Shown in pieces: positions 26,701 through 35,421 of a stretch of DNA of 64,000 bases. The notes beneath the pieces were generated by a model that saw nothing but the letters and a program-made list of their open reading frames with translations, was not told the origin of the DNA and ran no database searches. The first letter of the stretch is position 1. Each line of letters starts with the position of its first letter. Position numbers and translations under genes: made by a program. The stretch comes from Flavobacteriales bacterium (GTDB lineage Bacteria > Bacteroidota > Bacteroidia > Flavobacteriales_F > PHOS-HE28), in the NCBI GenBank assembly GCA_016712535.1, contig JADJQW010000002.1:372001-436000 (forward strand), given 5' to 3'.

Positions 26701-29700
26701 CGTCCTGCTGCTAAGCTCAGCCCTGCCCGGATGCCGCGTGCTGATGGAAGTGGAGCGCGATGGCCGCATCGCGGTGATGCGCCCCTTCCAGTTGAAGAAC
26801 GGGCAGCAGCGCGTGGAGATCCCCGTGCTCGAAGAGGATCGCGGCGGCTTCACGGTCCATTTGGTGTGCGTGGAGCGCGGACGCCAGCACGTGGAGGTGC
26901 AGCGCATCGAGGTGCCGTGGACGAACAAGCAACTGAAGGTGGAATGGATGAGCTTCCGCGACAAGCTGCTGCCCGGTGCGAAGGAGGAATGGCGATTGAA
27001 GATCACCGGCCCGAAGAAGGAGCAGGTGGCAGCGCAGGTGCTGGCGGCGATGTACGATGCCTCCTTGGACCAATTCGCGCAACCCGATTGGGGCATGGCA
27101 TTGTGGCATGCGAACCAGGCACAGCGCAGCTGGGGAAGGGCTGTGCCGTTCGGCGGGGCGTATGCGCAGAGAGTCAATTGGGGCTATCGCGGCACTGCCG
27201 ATAGCATAAGGATGTATCCGGTTCTTCTCGCCGACTATTGGAACGGCGGCAGTGGGCGGTATCGCGGATCGGGCATCCGGGGCCATGCAATGCGAGGGGA
27301 TGTCGAGATGGAGCTTCAGGCGATGCCAGGTGTTGTGGCGCGCGCTGAGGCCGGGAATGTTTCGATGGATAGTGCTTTTGGGTTCACAGTCGTTGATGCG
27401 GACGAAGCCTCACTGGAAGTAGTGTCGACCATGCGCAAGGAGGGCCAAGAGCGGACGGAGAATCAATCTGCGCCATCACCATTGCGTACCGACTTCCGCG
27501 AGACTGCCTTCTTCTTCCCCGACCTGCTCACCGACCGCGATGGGAGCGTGGTGCTGCGCTTCACCATGCCCGATGCCCTTACGCGATGGAACTTCATGGG
27601 CCTGGCGCATACCGCGGATCTGAAGACCGCGCAGTTCCCCCAGAGCGCGATCACGCAGAAGCCGCTCATGGTGGTGCCCAACCTGCCGCGCTACCTGCGC
27701 CAGGGCGATCAGATCACGCTGACGGCCAAAGTGAATGTGGTGGAGGGCGGAACGCTCAATGGTGTCGCGCGCCTCGAGCTCTTCGATCCCATCACGAACA
27801 AGCCTGTGAATGACATCTTCAGCCTGAAGAAATCCGATCGTGCCTTCACCGCCGCGCCAGGAAGTAGCGCTGTGGTGTCGTGGGGCGTGAAGGTGCCCGA
27901 TGGATCGGATGCGGTGGCCGTGCGGATCATGGCCAAGGCCGGCAGCATGAGCGATGGCGAGGAACGCCCGCTGCCGATCCTCACCGATCGCGTGCTCGTC
28001 ACCGAGAGCGTGCCCATCAGCATCACCAAAGCGGGCACGAAAGTGTTCGAGTTGAAGAAGCTGATCCAGCAACCCTCAACTTCCTCAGTCCTCAATCAAC
28101 AAGCAACCCTAAGGCACCACAGCCTCAAATTGGAATACACGCCCAATCCGGCTTGGTATGCCGTGCAGGCGCTGCCGTACTTGATGGAATTCCCGCACGA
28201 ATGCGCCGAGCAGGTCTTCAGCCGCTACTACGCCAACCGGATCGCGGGGCACATCGTGAAGCAGCGTCCGCAGGTGAAGAAGGTCTTTGATGCATGGAGC
28301 AAAGGAGCGGCGGGCAATGAGCAATCGTTCTTGAGCAAACTCGAGAAGAACCCCGAGCTGAAGGGCATCGTGCTCGAAGAGACGCCCTGGCTGCTGAACG
28401 CGAAGGACGAGGGCGAGCGCAAACGGCGCATCGCGCTATTCTTCGACTTGCACCGCATGGCGAACGAGGAAGCTGCTTCGCTGAAGAAGCTCGAGGAGCA
28501 GCAGCTCCCGAACGGCGCATGGGGCTGGTGGAGCGGCATGCAGCCCTCGCGGTACATCACGCAGCACATCGTGGCGGGCTTCGGGCACTTGCAACAGCTT
28601 GATGCGCTCGAACTGGATCCCGACACCGATGCGCGACGCATGATCAAGCGTGCCATCGATTGGATCGATGCCGAAGTGGAGCGTGAGCACCAACGCGACC
28701 TGCGCGGCACCAAGGCCGACAGCCTGCCGGATCCATCGGCGTTCGACATCCACTACCTCTATGCGCGCAGTCACTTCCCGCAGCATGCATTGGATCGCAA
28801 GAAGGGAAGCGCGGCGGAGTTCATGCTGGAACGCGCTCAACGGAATTGGCTGCGATATGGAATGCAGGAACAGGCCATGATCGCGATCATCCTGCACCGG
28901 TTGGTCGATGAGGAGGACTCTCAGCTGATCACCGCTTCGCTCGCGCAGCGCGCCGCCCTGAGCGAAGAGTTGGGCATGCATTGGAAGGATTTCCGGGCCG
29001 GGCATTCCTGGAGCAGCTTCCCCACGGAGACGCACGCACTCATGATCGAGGCCTTCGAGCTGGTTGCACGCGACAGGCAGAAGGTGAACGCACTGCGCCA
29101 ATACCTGCTCTCCTTGAAGCGCACCACCGACTGGGGCACCACCAAGGCCACGGCTGATGCCTGCTACGCTTTGTTGCTCGTAGGCGACGATTGGCTGGAG
29201 CCGAAGGATGCTCCCGTGATCAAGGTCGGTGAGGAAGAGGTGAAGGCCCCAAAGGCTGAAGCGGGCACGGGCTATTTCGAGCGCAGCTGGAAAGGCGAGG
29301 AGGTGAAGCCTTCGATGGGCCGCGTGACCGTGACCACTGCGAGTGACGGCGTGCAATGGGGCGCGCTCCATTGGCAGTACTTCGAGCAGATGGACAAGGT
29401 CACCCCGCATGAATCGCCCTTCATCCTGAAGCGGAACGTGATGCTGCGGGAGCAGACCGATACGGGAGCGCGCTTGATCGAGCTCGATAAGGCGCGCGCG
29501 CTGAAGCCGGGTGACCGCCTAACCGTACGCGTGGAGCTGCGCACCGACCGCTGGCTCGACTTCGTGCACCTCAAGGACCTTCGCGCCGCTGGCCTGGAAC
29601 CCGTTGATGCCCTCAGCGGCTACGAGTGGAAGGGCGGCCTCGGCTACTACCGCAGCATCCGCGATGCGGCCATGCACTTCTTCTTCGACCGGATCGGGCC

Positions 29701-29839
29701 CGGCACCTATGTGTTCGAGTACGAGCTGAAGGTGACGCACGGCGGTGAGTTCAGCAACGGCATCACCACCGCAATGTGCATGTACGCGCCGGAGTTCAGC
29801 AGTCACAGTGAAGGGCTGCGGCTGAAGGTGGGTGAATAG
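23726..29839 (+). CDS. alpha-2-macroglobulin-family lipoprotein with thioester motif
   Basis: This is a 2037-residue lipoprotein (lipobox LVGGC near residue 25). After an N-terminal helical region, the macroglobulin part begins near residue 600 with FLFTDRAIYRPGQELWFKG. The A2M domain near residue 1260 reads FFPDLLTDRDGSVVLRF, and the thioester motif HECAEQ (Cys1493) opens the alpha-toroid TED domain. A final receptor-binding-like domain closes the protein. Bacterial A2Ms trap proteases or other attackers in the periplasm or at the surface. The intact CxEQ suggests covalent trapping is possible. No pbpC-type partner is adjacent. The ATG at 23726 is set by the signal peptide. Confidence 0.93.
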   Translation: MRHHALRISRLILPFLLLALVGGCRSKKPIASKPVHDPRWAVIDSLAGIGQYASALERTDELLSEAGAEGDWRTEFTAWVRRASFQEMIGTDPDSIIAPMDARASLAATPLSQLLRSTLMDRWWQRYQQDRWNIMERTELDGSFDAADPETWTQGRFMERVIREARASIEPFDTLRRIPVGELRELLTGDSGAYYLRPAIYDVLAHRALRIFSNTETRLAEPAWRFSLDDTAHFSLFEPFIFRSLTHRDSTAWEFQALRIHQRLERAHINADKLDAYVDAAMQRLAYVRERSVLPDKDSLYLGALEMLRSRLPEDACEAEVMVAMARWHEEQSGKYDRLRGNDWKWERRTALDLCKAAMAKWPGTFGARNAASLMSGLQQPSIIITTEQAVPPGKEFLALVEYRNATKAWLRVVADPERDEADARYEPNRQAWLLKQKPVAEWSIELPDDGDLNEHAVEIAIAALPSGRYVLFASTGEQLDPVRAAISWCEVKATNLALVHRDDGREHELLVLDRTTGRPIAGAQVRAMVSSWEEDQRRKKEIAFSSTSDDGIARFDLGKQQGHIGFQVEHSDDYHGSDGHYTRHREQEDPEAISSFLFTDRAIYRPGQELWFKGIVVEGNGRDQRVKADYGTTIFLYDANYEEVDSLEVTTDRFGAYHGKFTLPLNRLTGQWYLEDDELLAEKYVRVEEYKRPTFELVFDPVSATPKLGEEATVTGVAKSYAGVPLDGATVRYTVSRNARMPWWCGWRWGRLPWGRSTEIASGEAVCDAQGKFTLKFIAQADRAFPQEADPTFNYSVEAWATDITGETQRASTSLLIGYRSIELDMPIGEALDRSTADSIAVRVANLNGERVDIPFDVRITRLQKPTGSVKRPRLWERPDRHLITSSEFAQRFPDDAYADEGDLESWPEGDEVMVHLAVDPKGRRVVLSGVKDWEVGTYRLTMRATDPSGRDVEASKVFTLFDPEIQNTGFENEAFHAQVLKDRCEPGEKAVLLLSSALPGCRVLMEVERDGRIAVMRPFQLKNGQQRVEIPVLEEDRGGFTVHLVCVERGRQHVEVQRIEVPWTNKQLKVEWMSFRDKLLPGAKEEWRLKITGPKKEQVAAQVLAAMYDASLDQFAQPDWGMALWHANQAQRSWGRAVPFGGAYAQRVNWGYRGTADSIRMYPVLLADYWNGGSGRYRGSGIRGHAMRGDVEMELQAMPGVVARAEAGNVSMDSAFGFTVVDADEASLEVVSTMRKEGQERTENQSAPSPLRTDFRETAFFFPDLLTDRDGSVVLRFTMPDALTRWNFMGLAHTADLKTAQFPQSAITQKPLMVVPNLPRYLRQGDQITLTAKVNVVEGGTLNGVARLELFDPITNKPVNDIFSLKKSDRAFTAAPGSSAVVSWGVKVPDGSDAVAVRIMAKAGSMSDGEERPLPILTDRVLVTESVPISITKAGTKVFELKKLIQQPSTSSVLNQQATLRHHSLKLEYTPNPAWYAVQALPYLMEFPHECAEQVFSRYYANRIAGHIVKQRPQVKKVFDAWSKGAAGNEQSFLSKLEKNPELKGIVLEETPWLLNAKDEGERKRRIALFFDLHRMANEEAASLKKLEEQQLPNGAWGWWSGMQPSRYITQHIVAGFGHLQQLDALELDPDTDARRMIKRAIDWIDAEVEREHQRDLRGTKADSLPDPSAFDIHYLYARSHFPQHALDRKKGSAAEFMLERAQRNWLRYGMQEQAMIAIILHRLVDEEDSQLITASLAQRAALSEELGMHWKDFRAGHSWSSFPTETHALMIEAFELVARDRQKVNALRQYLLSLKRTTDWGTTKATADACYALLLVGDDWLEPKDAPVIKVGEEEVKAPKAEAGTGYFERSWKGEEVKPSMGRVTVTTASDGVQWGALHWQYFEQMDKVTPHESPFILKRNVMLREQTDTGARLIELDKARALKPGDRLTVRVELRTDRWLDFVHLKDLRAAGLEPVDALSGYEWKGGLGYYRSIRDAAMHFFFDRIGPGTYVFEYELKVTHGGEFSNGITTAMCMYAPEFSSHSEGLRLKVGE

Positions 29840-29878
29840 CGCGAAACCGCGGGCCAGCACCGCCGTAGAAGCGCCGCT

Positions 29879-32284
29879 ATGCTTCGGCGTCTCACGCTCC
29901 TATTGGCCCTTTGCAGCACTCTGCTGCGGGCTGCGCAGGATCCGCGCTTCGTAGTGAGCCGTTACGGCCCTGATCATGGCCTCAGCAACCGGCATGTGCT
30001 CTCGCTGGTGCAGGACCGCGTGGGCTTCCTTTATGCCGGCACGGTGAGCGGTGTCGACCGTTTCGACGGCCACGTGTTCCGGAATTGGGGCGTGAGCGAT
30101 GGCCTCTCCCAAGGACGTGCGGACCAGCTGCGCCGTGATGCCCGAGGACGGATATGGACCATTGCAACCGATGCGCGCGAGGATGTCATCGCTATCGACA
30201 TACTCGACCCGGTCACCGGCCGATTGCAGCCTATGGCTCTGTGCCATGCCGACCTCCCATTCGACCTCGCCACCGTTAAGCGCATCGCCCCGCAGCGCGA
30301 CGACGAGGTGGTCGTGTTAGGTACAGCTTCGCCTGCGCAGTGCATCCGGTTCGATGGCTCCGAGTTCAAGGTGCATCGATTGGAAGGCGATCGCTTCGAC
30401 CCCTTGGGGCACGACCGGGTCGGCAACGTGATCGGCTGCCTGACGCACGGCCGATCGAAGCGGATCGTGCGCGTCAGTCCCGAAGGTGCCATACAGGTCG
30501 CTTTCGAATTGCCCGAGAACGCGAGCATCGAGCCTCTGGTCACTGGGCGCACGAGCGTGGGTGCCTTGTACAGGAGCGAGTCGGCTGATGGCACCATGCG
30601 GTACTTCGACACGTACTCCGAGATCACGGTGGCCGGCATGCCATTGATCATCGGGGCCGACAGCGGGAACGATCCGGTGTACCGGCCATTGAATTTCACG
30701 CCGCTCCCAACGCGCGGCATGCACATGGCCGATACGCACATCCTTGACATGGATGGTGCGGCGCTATTCGATATGACAGTGCCGTATCCGGAGCTGAAGC
30801 AGCGCGTGAAGGCATGCTGGGTGGATCGGTCCGGCAATCCTTGGCTGGCCACCGAGTTCGGTTTGTTCCACATCGATATCCGGGGCGATCGCTTCACGCG
30901 CCTGCTCCATGATGTCCGCGCCGAGGGCGGCATGGGCGTGCTTTGCCGCGGCATGGCCGCGCATGATGGGCGCCTGTACTTGGCTTCTGAGTGGCACGGC
31001 GCCTTCGTGATCGATCACGCCACCGGGGCTAAGGAAGCCCTGCCCGGTTCGCCCTTCTTGTTCGGCCTGCACGTGGGTGCCGATGGCACAGTATGGCGCG
31101 GCAGCCGTGGGGCCGTGGAATGGAACCGGCCCGGAGAAGCGCTACAGCGGTGCGAGGTGGATGACAACATCTGGAGCATCCTGCACGTGGACAAAGGACT
31201 GGTGCTGCTCGGCGGCCTGAAAGGGCTCTGGCAGCTTGATGCGACATCCCGTACAGCGCGCAAGCTCAGCGATGAGCGGTACCCGGAATTGGAGCATGCG
31301 CACATCCTTCAGCTCAGGCGGATCGAGGATGGCCGAATTGAAGCGGTAGGATCGAAGGGCATCTACCGGCTCCGTGCCGATGGCCGGGTGCTGCAACGAT
31401 TCTGGTGCGGCGCCGAAGGAAAGGAGCGCATTCCCTGCGATGATCTCCACCATGCATATACGGACAAGGATGGCGTGCTGTGGCTTTCCACCCGCGGAAT
31501 GGGCCTGGTGCGCTTCGATCCGCGAACCGGGGAGCATCAGCAATATGCCATGCGGAACGGCTTCCCCAATAACATGGTTTACGCCGCGTACGAGGATGGG
31601 CTTGAGCAGCTATGGCTCCCTACCGATGGAGGAATCGTGCGCTTCGACAAGCGCTCCCGGCAATCGACCGTGTTCACGGTGGACGACGGGCTGACCAACG
31701 ACGAGTTCAACCGCCTGGCGCACGCAATGGCTCCCGATGGCCGGCTCTTTTTCGGAGGCCTCAATGGCATCACCGCATTCCACCCTGAAGAATTCCGGCG
31801 AGCCGATGGCGAGGCCCGATCCCCGCTGGTGCTGACCAGCCTGCAGCGGTATGATGCGGCCCAAGCCGGCTTCGTGGATGTGAATGAGGTCTTCACGGAT
31901 GGGCGCGCCGTTGAGCTCGGACCGGAGCAACGGAGCATTCGCATCGGCTTCTCGCTGCTTTCCTACGACCGGCCTGAGCGCGTTGCTTACGCGTGGCGCA
32001 TCGAAGGCTTAAGCGGCGACTGGACCTACCAGCGAGAGCCATTCATCCGCTTGGACCGATTGCCTTCTGGCGATCATGTGCTCCATGTGAAGGCCCGTGA
32101 TGCCAATGGCCATTGGATGCGGCAGGAGCTTCAGTTGGTCCTTGGCGTTGAGGCGCCTTGGAGCGAATCGCGCCTGGCCTGGGCCGGTGGCGGCGCATTG
32201 TGCGCAGCGCTGCTCATGGCGGCTATTCTGGTCCTTGCAAAGCGTCCGCGCACAGCACGTCGTGGCGCGTTGGCCGCGGCCTGA
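29879..32284 (+). CDS. two-component-type beta-propeller sensor lacking kinase or output domain
   Basis: The 801-residue protein has a signal peptide ending near RAAQDPRF, then two-component regulator propeller repeats (GLSNRHVLSLVQDRVGFLYAGT, split here; DGLSQGRADQLRRDARGRIWT; LWLPTDGGIVRF). A Y_Y_Y-type domain near residues 690-750 (AYAWRIEGLSGDW) precedes one membrane helix (ALCAALLMAAILVLA) and a short basic tail. The usual histidine kinase, LytTR or HTH output module is absent; the gene simply ends. It may signal through a partner, or be a truncated hybrid sensor. It starts 39 bases after the macroglobulin gene. Confidence 0.85.
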   Translation: MLRRLTLLLALCSTLLRAAQDPRFVVSRYGPDHGLSNRHVLSLVQDRVGFLYAGTVSGVDRFDGHVFRNWGVSDGLSQGRADQLRRDARGRIWTIATDAREDVIAIDILDPVTGRLQPMALCHADLPFDLATVKRIAPQRDDEVVVLGTASPAQCIRFDGSEFKVHRLEGDRFDPLGHDRVGNVIGCLTHGRSKRIVRVSPEGAIQVAFELPENASIEPLVTGRTSVGALYRSESADGTMRYFDTYSEITVAGMPLIIGADSGNDPVYRPLNFTPLPTRGMHMADTHILDMDGAALFDMTVPYPELKQRVKACWVDRSGNPWLATEFGLFHIDIRGDRFTRLLHDVRAEGGMGVLCRGMAAHDGRLYLASEWHGAFVIDHATGAKEALPGSPFLFGLHVGADGTVWRGSRGAVEWNRPGEALQRCEVDDNIWSILHVDKGLVLLGGLKGLWQLDATSRTARKLSDERYPELEHAHILQLRRIEDGRIEAVGSKGIYRLRADGRVLQRFWCGAEGKERIPCDDLHHAYTDKDGVLWLSTRGMGLVRFDPRTGEHQQYAMRNGFPNNMVYAAYEDGLEQLWLPTDGGIVRFDKRSRQSTVFTVDDGLTNDEFNRLAHAMAPDGRLFFGGLNGITAFHPEEFRRADGEARSPLVLTSLQRYDAAQAGFVDVNEVFTDGRAVELGPEQRSIRIGFSLLSYDRPERVAYAWRIEGLSGDWTYQREPFIRLDRLPSGDHVLHVKARDANGHWMRQELQLVLGVEAPWSESRLAWAGGGALCAALLMAAILVLAKRPRTARRGALAAA

Positions 32285-32293
32285 TGTCCCGGT

Positions 32294-32301
32294 TATTTTC
32301 G
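32294..32301 (+). promoter_or_regulatory. candidate -7 element (TATTTTCG)
   Basis: TATTTTCG ends only four bases before the ATG at 32306. If it is used, the transcript would be nearly leaderless. Confidence 0.3.
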
Positions 32302-32305
32302 CCCC

Positions 32306-32818
32306 ATGCGCGCGACCCTTGCCCTGCTCCTCTCAGCCCTGCTGATCGCTTGCGGTCAGCAAGCCACCGAACCAGCTTCATCAACAGAGCAGGTCGCGCC
32401 GAGCTTGGCCGTCGATCTAGCTGGCCATGGCTTCCCTCTCACCGTTGAGCTTGGTGATGCGGCAACGCTGGGCGTTGACAGCCCGTCCGTTCGCTGGAAT
32501 GAGGACATGGGCCAATTGGAGCTCCGCGCTGGCGAGCGCTTCAGCATCCTGATCACCGAGGAACCTGGCGACATCGCCCGGCTGAAAGCCGATCTGGAAC
32601 GGGACCAGCTCCGCACCAGCGCCATCATCGAGGAGCAGCCTGATCGCTTGATCTGGCGCTCCACCTTCCCCGATGAGGACATCGTCTTCGTGCATTTCTA
32701 CCGCATCGTTCAAGCGGGCGATCGGGCCTTCGTGGTACAGGACGATGACCGCGGCCGTTTCAGCGAGGCCGATGTGTCACGGATGGCCGCCGCTGTTCGC
32801 ACACAGCAACCCGTTTGA
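32306..32818 (+). CDS. small lipoprotein of unknown function
   Basis: A 170-residue protein with a lipoprotein signal (LLLSALLIACGQQ, lipidated Cys near residue 16) and a Ser/Thr/Glu-rich linker. The folded part is predicted alpha/beta. No family is recognised. Its stop shares a base with the start of the next gene (TGATG), so it forms a two-gene unit with the DUF1684 protein. Confidence 0.6.
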   Translation: MRATLALLLSALLIACGQQATEPASSTEQVAPSLAVDLAGHGFPLTVELGDAATLGVDSPSVRWNEDMGQLELRAGERFSILITEEPGDIARLKADLERDQLRTSAIIEEQPDRLIWRSTFPDEDIVFVHFYRIVQAGDRAFVVQDDDRGRFSEADVSRMAAAVRTQQPV

Positions 32819-33423
32819 TGCGCGCGCTAGTCCTGGTGGTGGCAGCACTTAGCGGCACGGCCATCAAGTCGCAGGTGAATGATCAGACATGGCTCGATAG
32901 CCTCTCGGCCTATTGGTCGCGCATCAACGCCGACTATGCCGATGCCGAGCATTCGCCTTTGCTCCCTGTTGACCTCGAGCGTTTCACGGAATTGGAGCGA
33001 TTCGCCCCCGATGCCCGGTTCAAGGTGACCGCTGCGTTCAAGCCGAAGAAGGGGAAGCCTTTCGGCATGAAAACGACAACCGATCGCTTGCCGCAGTACG
33101 AAGCGGTGGGACTGCTCCGCTTCATCATGGATGGGAAGAAGGAGCGCCTCACGGTCTTCCGCAACATCGACCTCAGCAAGAAGCCTGGTTATGCCAACTA
33201 CCTCTTCGTGCCCTTCACGGACCTCACGAATGGCGAGGAGACCTACGGTGGTGGCCGGTACATCGACTTGCGCGGGCCTTTGGGCAAGGCTGTCGAGTTG
33301 GATTTCAACAAGGCTTACAACCCGTATTGCGCCTATGGCGGCAAGTATTCCTGCCCCATTCCGCCCATCGAGAACCACCTCGACCTCCGGATCGAAGCTG
33401 GGGTTAAGGCCTTTGCCCATTGA
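32818..33423 (+). CDS. DUF1684-family secreted protein
   Basis: The 201-residue product has an N-terminal signal peptide (RALVLVVAALSGTAIKSQ). The conserved DUF1684 core is clear: VPFTDLTNGEETYGGGRYIDL, LDFNKAYNPYCAYGGKYSCPIPP and ENHLDLRIEAG. The family's biochemical role is unknown, though the YNPxCAY...CP-PP block is nearly invariant and may form a binding site. The ATG at 32818 overlaps the previous stop by one base. Confidence 0.88.
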   Translation: MRALVLVVAALSGTAIKSQVNDQTWLDSLSAYWSRINADYADAEHSPLLPVDLERFTELERFAPDARFKVTAAFKPKKGKPFGMKTTTDRLPQYEAVGLLRFIMDGKKERLTVFRNIDLSKKPGYANYLFVPFTDLTNGEETYGGGRYIDLRGPLGKAVELDFNKAYNPYCAYGGKYSCPIPPIENHLDLRIEAGVKAFAH

Positions 33424-33480
33424 GGCTCAGGCCAATGGAACCTCCTGGGGCCGGACCCGTAGACACGGCGCGCTCGATGA

Positions 33481-33508
33481 TTGCGGTACGGTTCCGCGCC
33501 TATCTTCG
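33481..33508 (+). promoter_or_regulatory. promoter with -33 TTG and -7 TATCTTCG
   Basis: TTGCGG at 33481 and TATCTTCG at 33501-33508 are spaced 20 bases start to start, in agreement with the Bacteroidota SigA promoter. The ATG of the next gene follows 22 bases after the -7 box. Confidence 0.45.
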
Positions 33509-33530
33509 CCAGCCGAAGCACCACCCTACC

Positions 33531-34319
33531 ATGCGCTTGCACTACGCTCTTCTGGCTTCCTTGCTCGCTGCCCCGGCCCTCGCAGGCACCCTCGTCGTTG
33601 AAGGCAACTACCAAGGCAAGAACCTTTACATCCAGAATCCCTTCTCCGAGGCGGGCGTTGGCTTCTGCGTGTTCGAGGTCACGGTGAATGACCAGATCGC
33701 CACCGATGAGATCAACTCCAGCGCCTTCGAGCTCGACCTGAAGAATTTCGGCCTGAAGCTCGGCGATGCCATCGTGGTGAAGATCCGCCATAAGGATGGC
33801 TGCACGCCGGTGGTGCTCAACCCCGAAGTGCTGAAGCCGAAGAGCACTTTTGACATTGTGAAGCAGGGCATTGCCAGCGATGGCACCTACACTTTCACTA
33901 CAACCAACGAGACCGGCGAGCTGCCCTTCATCGTGGAGCAGAAGCGCTGGAACAAATGGGTGAAGGTGGGGGAGGTGCCCGGCGCTGGCAAGCCGGGGGA
34001 GAACAGCTACTCATTCAAGGTCACGCCGCATAGCGGGGAGAACATCTTCCGGGTGCGCCAGGTTGACCTCACCCGGAAATCGCGCTACAGCGAGGCCGTG
34101 AAGTTCACCGACCCTAGCGTGCAGCCCGTGACCTGGGGCCCTGCCAAGCCTAAGGAGGAGATCGTCTTCACTGCCAACACGCTGTATGAGATCTATGACC
34201 AGTACGGCAACATCGTGAAGCGCGGCTACGCCTCGCGCATCGACATCACCGGCCTGAAGAAGGACCTCTACTACCTGAATTACGACAACAAGCTCGGCGA
34301 GAGCTTCCTGAAGCGCTGA
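33531..34319 (+). CDS. conserved secreted Bacteroidota protein of unknown function
   Basis: The product has 262 residues with a signal peptide (LHYALLASLLAAPALA). The first domain reads LVVEGNYQGKNLYIQNPF and SSAFELDLKNF, beta-rich and probably Ig-like; the second ends with a sorting-like segment, YEIYDQYGNIVKRGYAS and LKKDLYYLNYDNK. Proteins with this layout are widespread in Flavobacteriales, but no function is known to me. A hairpin terminator follows. Codon use is strongly biased toward common codons, suggesting high expression. Confidence 0.72.
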   Translation: MRLHYALLASLLAAPALAGTLVVEGNYQGKNLYIQNPFSEAGVGFCVFEVTVNDQIATDEINSSAFELDLKNFGLKLGDAIVVKIRHKDGCTPVVLNPEVLKPKSTFDIVKQGIASDGTYTFTTTNETGELPFIVEQKRWNKWVKVGEVPGAGKPGENSYSFKVTPHSGENIFRVRQVDLTRKSRYSEAVKFTDPSVQPVTWGPAKPKEEIVFTANTLYEIYDQYGNIVKRGYASRIDITGLKKDLYYLNYDNKLGESFLKR

Positions 34320-34343
34320 GCTTTCGTTCGATTGACTTTCGAG

Positions 34344-34363
34344 GCCCTCCCGCAACGGAGGGC
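34344..34363 (+). terminator. hairpin terminator
   Basis: GCCCTCC and GGAGGGC pair around a 6-base loop (CGCAAC), 24 bases after the upstream stop. A T-containing stretch (TTCGTGGTTCT) follows. The next gene starts at 34386. Confidence 0.5.
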
Positions 34364-34385
34364 TTCGTGGTTCTATCCTTGTCGC

Positions 34386-34796
34386 ATGGACCACCTGACC
34401 CGCATCGAGCACATCGGCATCGCCGTAAAGGACCTGAATGCCGCCGAGGCGCTCTACACCAAGCTGCTCGGCGAGCCGCCCTACAAGCGTGAGGAAGTGG
34501 AGAGCGAGGGCGTGATCACCTCCTTCTTCAAGGCCGGGCCGAACAAGATCGAACTGCTGAAGAGCACACGGCCTGATGGGCCCATCTCCAAGGCCATTGA
34601 GAAGCGCGGCGAGGGCATCCACCACATCGCCTTCGAGGTGGCCGATATCCGGGCGGAGATGGCGCGCTTGAAGGCCGAGGGCTTCACTTTGCTGAACGAA
34701 GAGCCCAAGCGCGGTGCTGAGAATAAGCTGGTATGCTTCATCCACCCGAAGAGCGCGGGCGGGGTGCTGGTGGAGCTGTGCCAGGAGATCAGGTGA
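34386..34796 (+). CDS. mce: methylmalonyl-CoA epimerase
   Basis: The 136-residue glyoxalase-fold enzyme interconverts (R)- and (S)-methylmalonyl-CoA. Metal ligands and base are visible in IEHIGIAVKDL, GIHHIAFEVADI and GVLVELCQE, and the length equals the family's. It feeds methylmalonyl-CoA mutase in propionate or branched-chain amino-acid breakdown; the mutase genes are not in this window. It overlaps the convergent HAD gene by eight bases. Confidence 0.93.
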   Translation: MDHLTRIEHIGIAVKDLNAAEALYTKLLGEPPYKREEVESEGVITSFFKAGPNKIELLKSTRPDGPISKAIEKRGEGIHHIAFEVADIRAEMARLKAEGFTLLNEEPKRGAENKLVCFIHPKSAGGVLVELCQEIR

Positions 34797-35421
34797 GCAG
34801 CCCGAGCCGCATCACCAATCCGATCACATCCTCTTTCTCTAGTTCGAGGTGCTCGGCATGCAGCCCTGCCGCCCGTGCGCCACGCACATGCTGGATGCTG
34901 TCGTCGATGAAGAGCGCTCGTGCGGAATCGGCGCCATGCTGCTCCAGCACGTGCTGGAAGATCTCAGCATTCGGCTTGCGCATCCCCAGCTCGCAGCTGT
35001 AGTAGGCGCCGTGGAAGAGCGACCGGAAATCTTGGATGCCGAGATCCCGCGCGATGATGGCCTCGAAGGCGGGCACATGGATGGTGTTGGTGTTGCTGAG
35101 CAGCAGCAGCTGGTAGCGCTGCTTCAGTTCCTTCACCAGGGTTATGCGCTCCGGCGGGATCGTGCCGAGCATGGCGTTCCAGCCGGCATCGATTTCCGTG
35201 TCGGCCAGCGCCGCGCTGAGCAGTGCGCGCACTTCATCGCGGAACCCTTGAGGTGAGAGATCGCCGGTCTCGAATCGGTCGAAGAGGTCGCTCTGCCTGG
35301 CCTTGGAGTAGAGCGCGTCGAACCCTGTGATGCCGAGTGACCCGAAATGAAGCCCAGTGGCACGGTAGTCCACATCGATGAGCACGCCGCCGAGGTCGAG
35401 GATGAGGGTGTCGATGCTCAC
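34789..35421 (-). CDS. HAD-superfamily phosphatase (subfamily IA)
   Basis: The ~210-residue protein carries the four HAD motifs: LILDLGGVLID (motif I, nucleophile Asp), LLLLSNTNTIH (motif II), GMRKPNAEIF (motif III Lys) and ALFIDDSIQH (motif IV). In motif I the usual second Asp is Gly, as in several YihX-like sugar phosphatases. A GTG at 35419-35421 overlaps the stop of the upstream gene in a GTGA arrangement and is preferred; an in-frame GTG at 35425-35427 would add two residues. Substrate unknown. Confidence 0.85.
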   Translation of the reverse strand: MSIDTLILDLGGVLIDVDYRATGLHFGSLGITGFDALYSKARQSDLFDRFETGDLSPQGFRDEVRALLSAALADTEIDAGWNAMLGTIPPERITLVKELKQRYQLLLLSNTNTIHVPAFEAIIARDLGIQDFRSLFHGAYYSCELGMRKPNAEIFQHVLEQHGADSARALFIDDSIQHVRGARAAGLHAEHLELEKEDVIGLVMRLGLLT

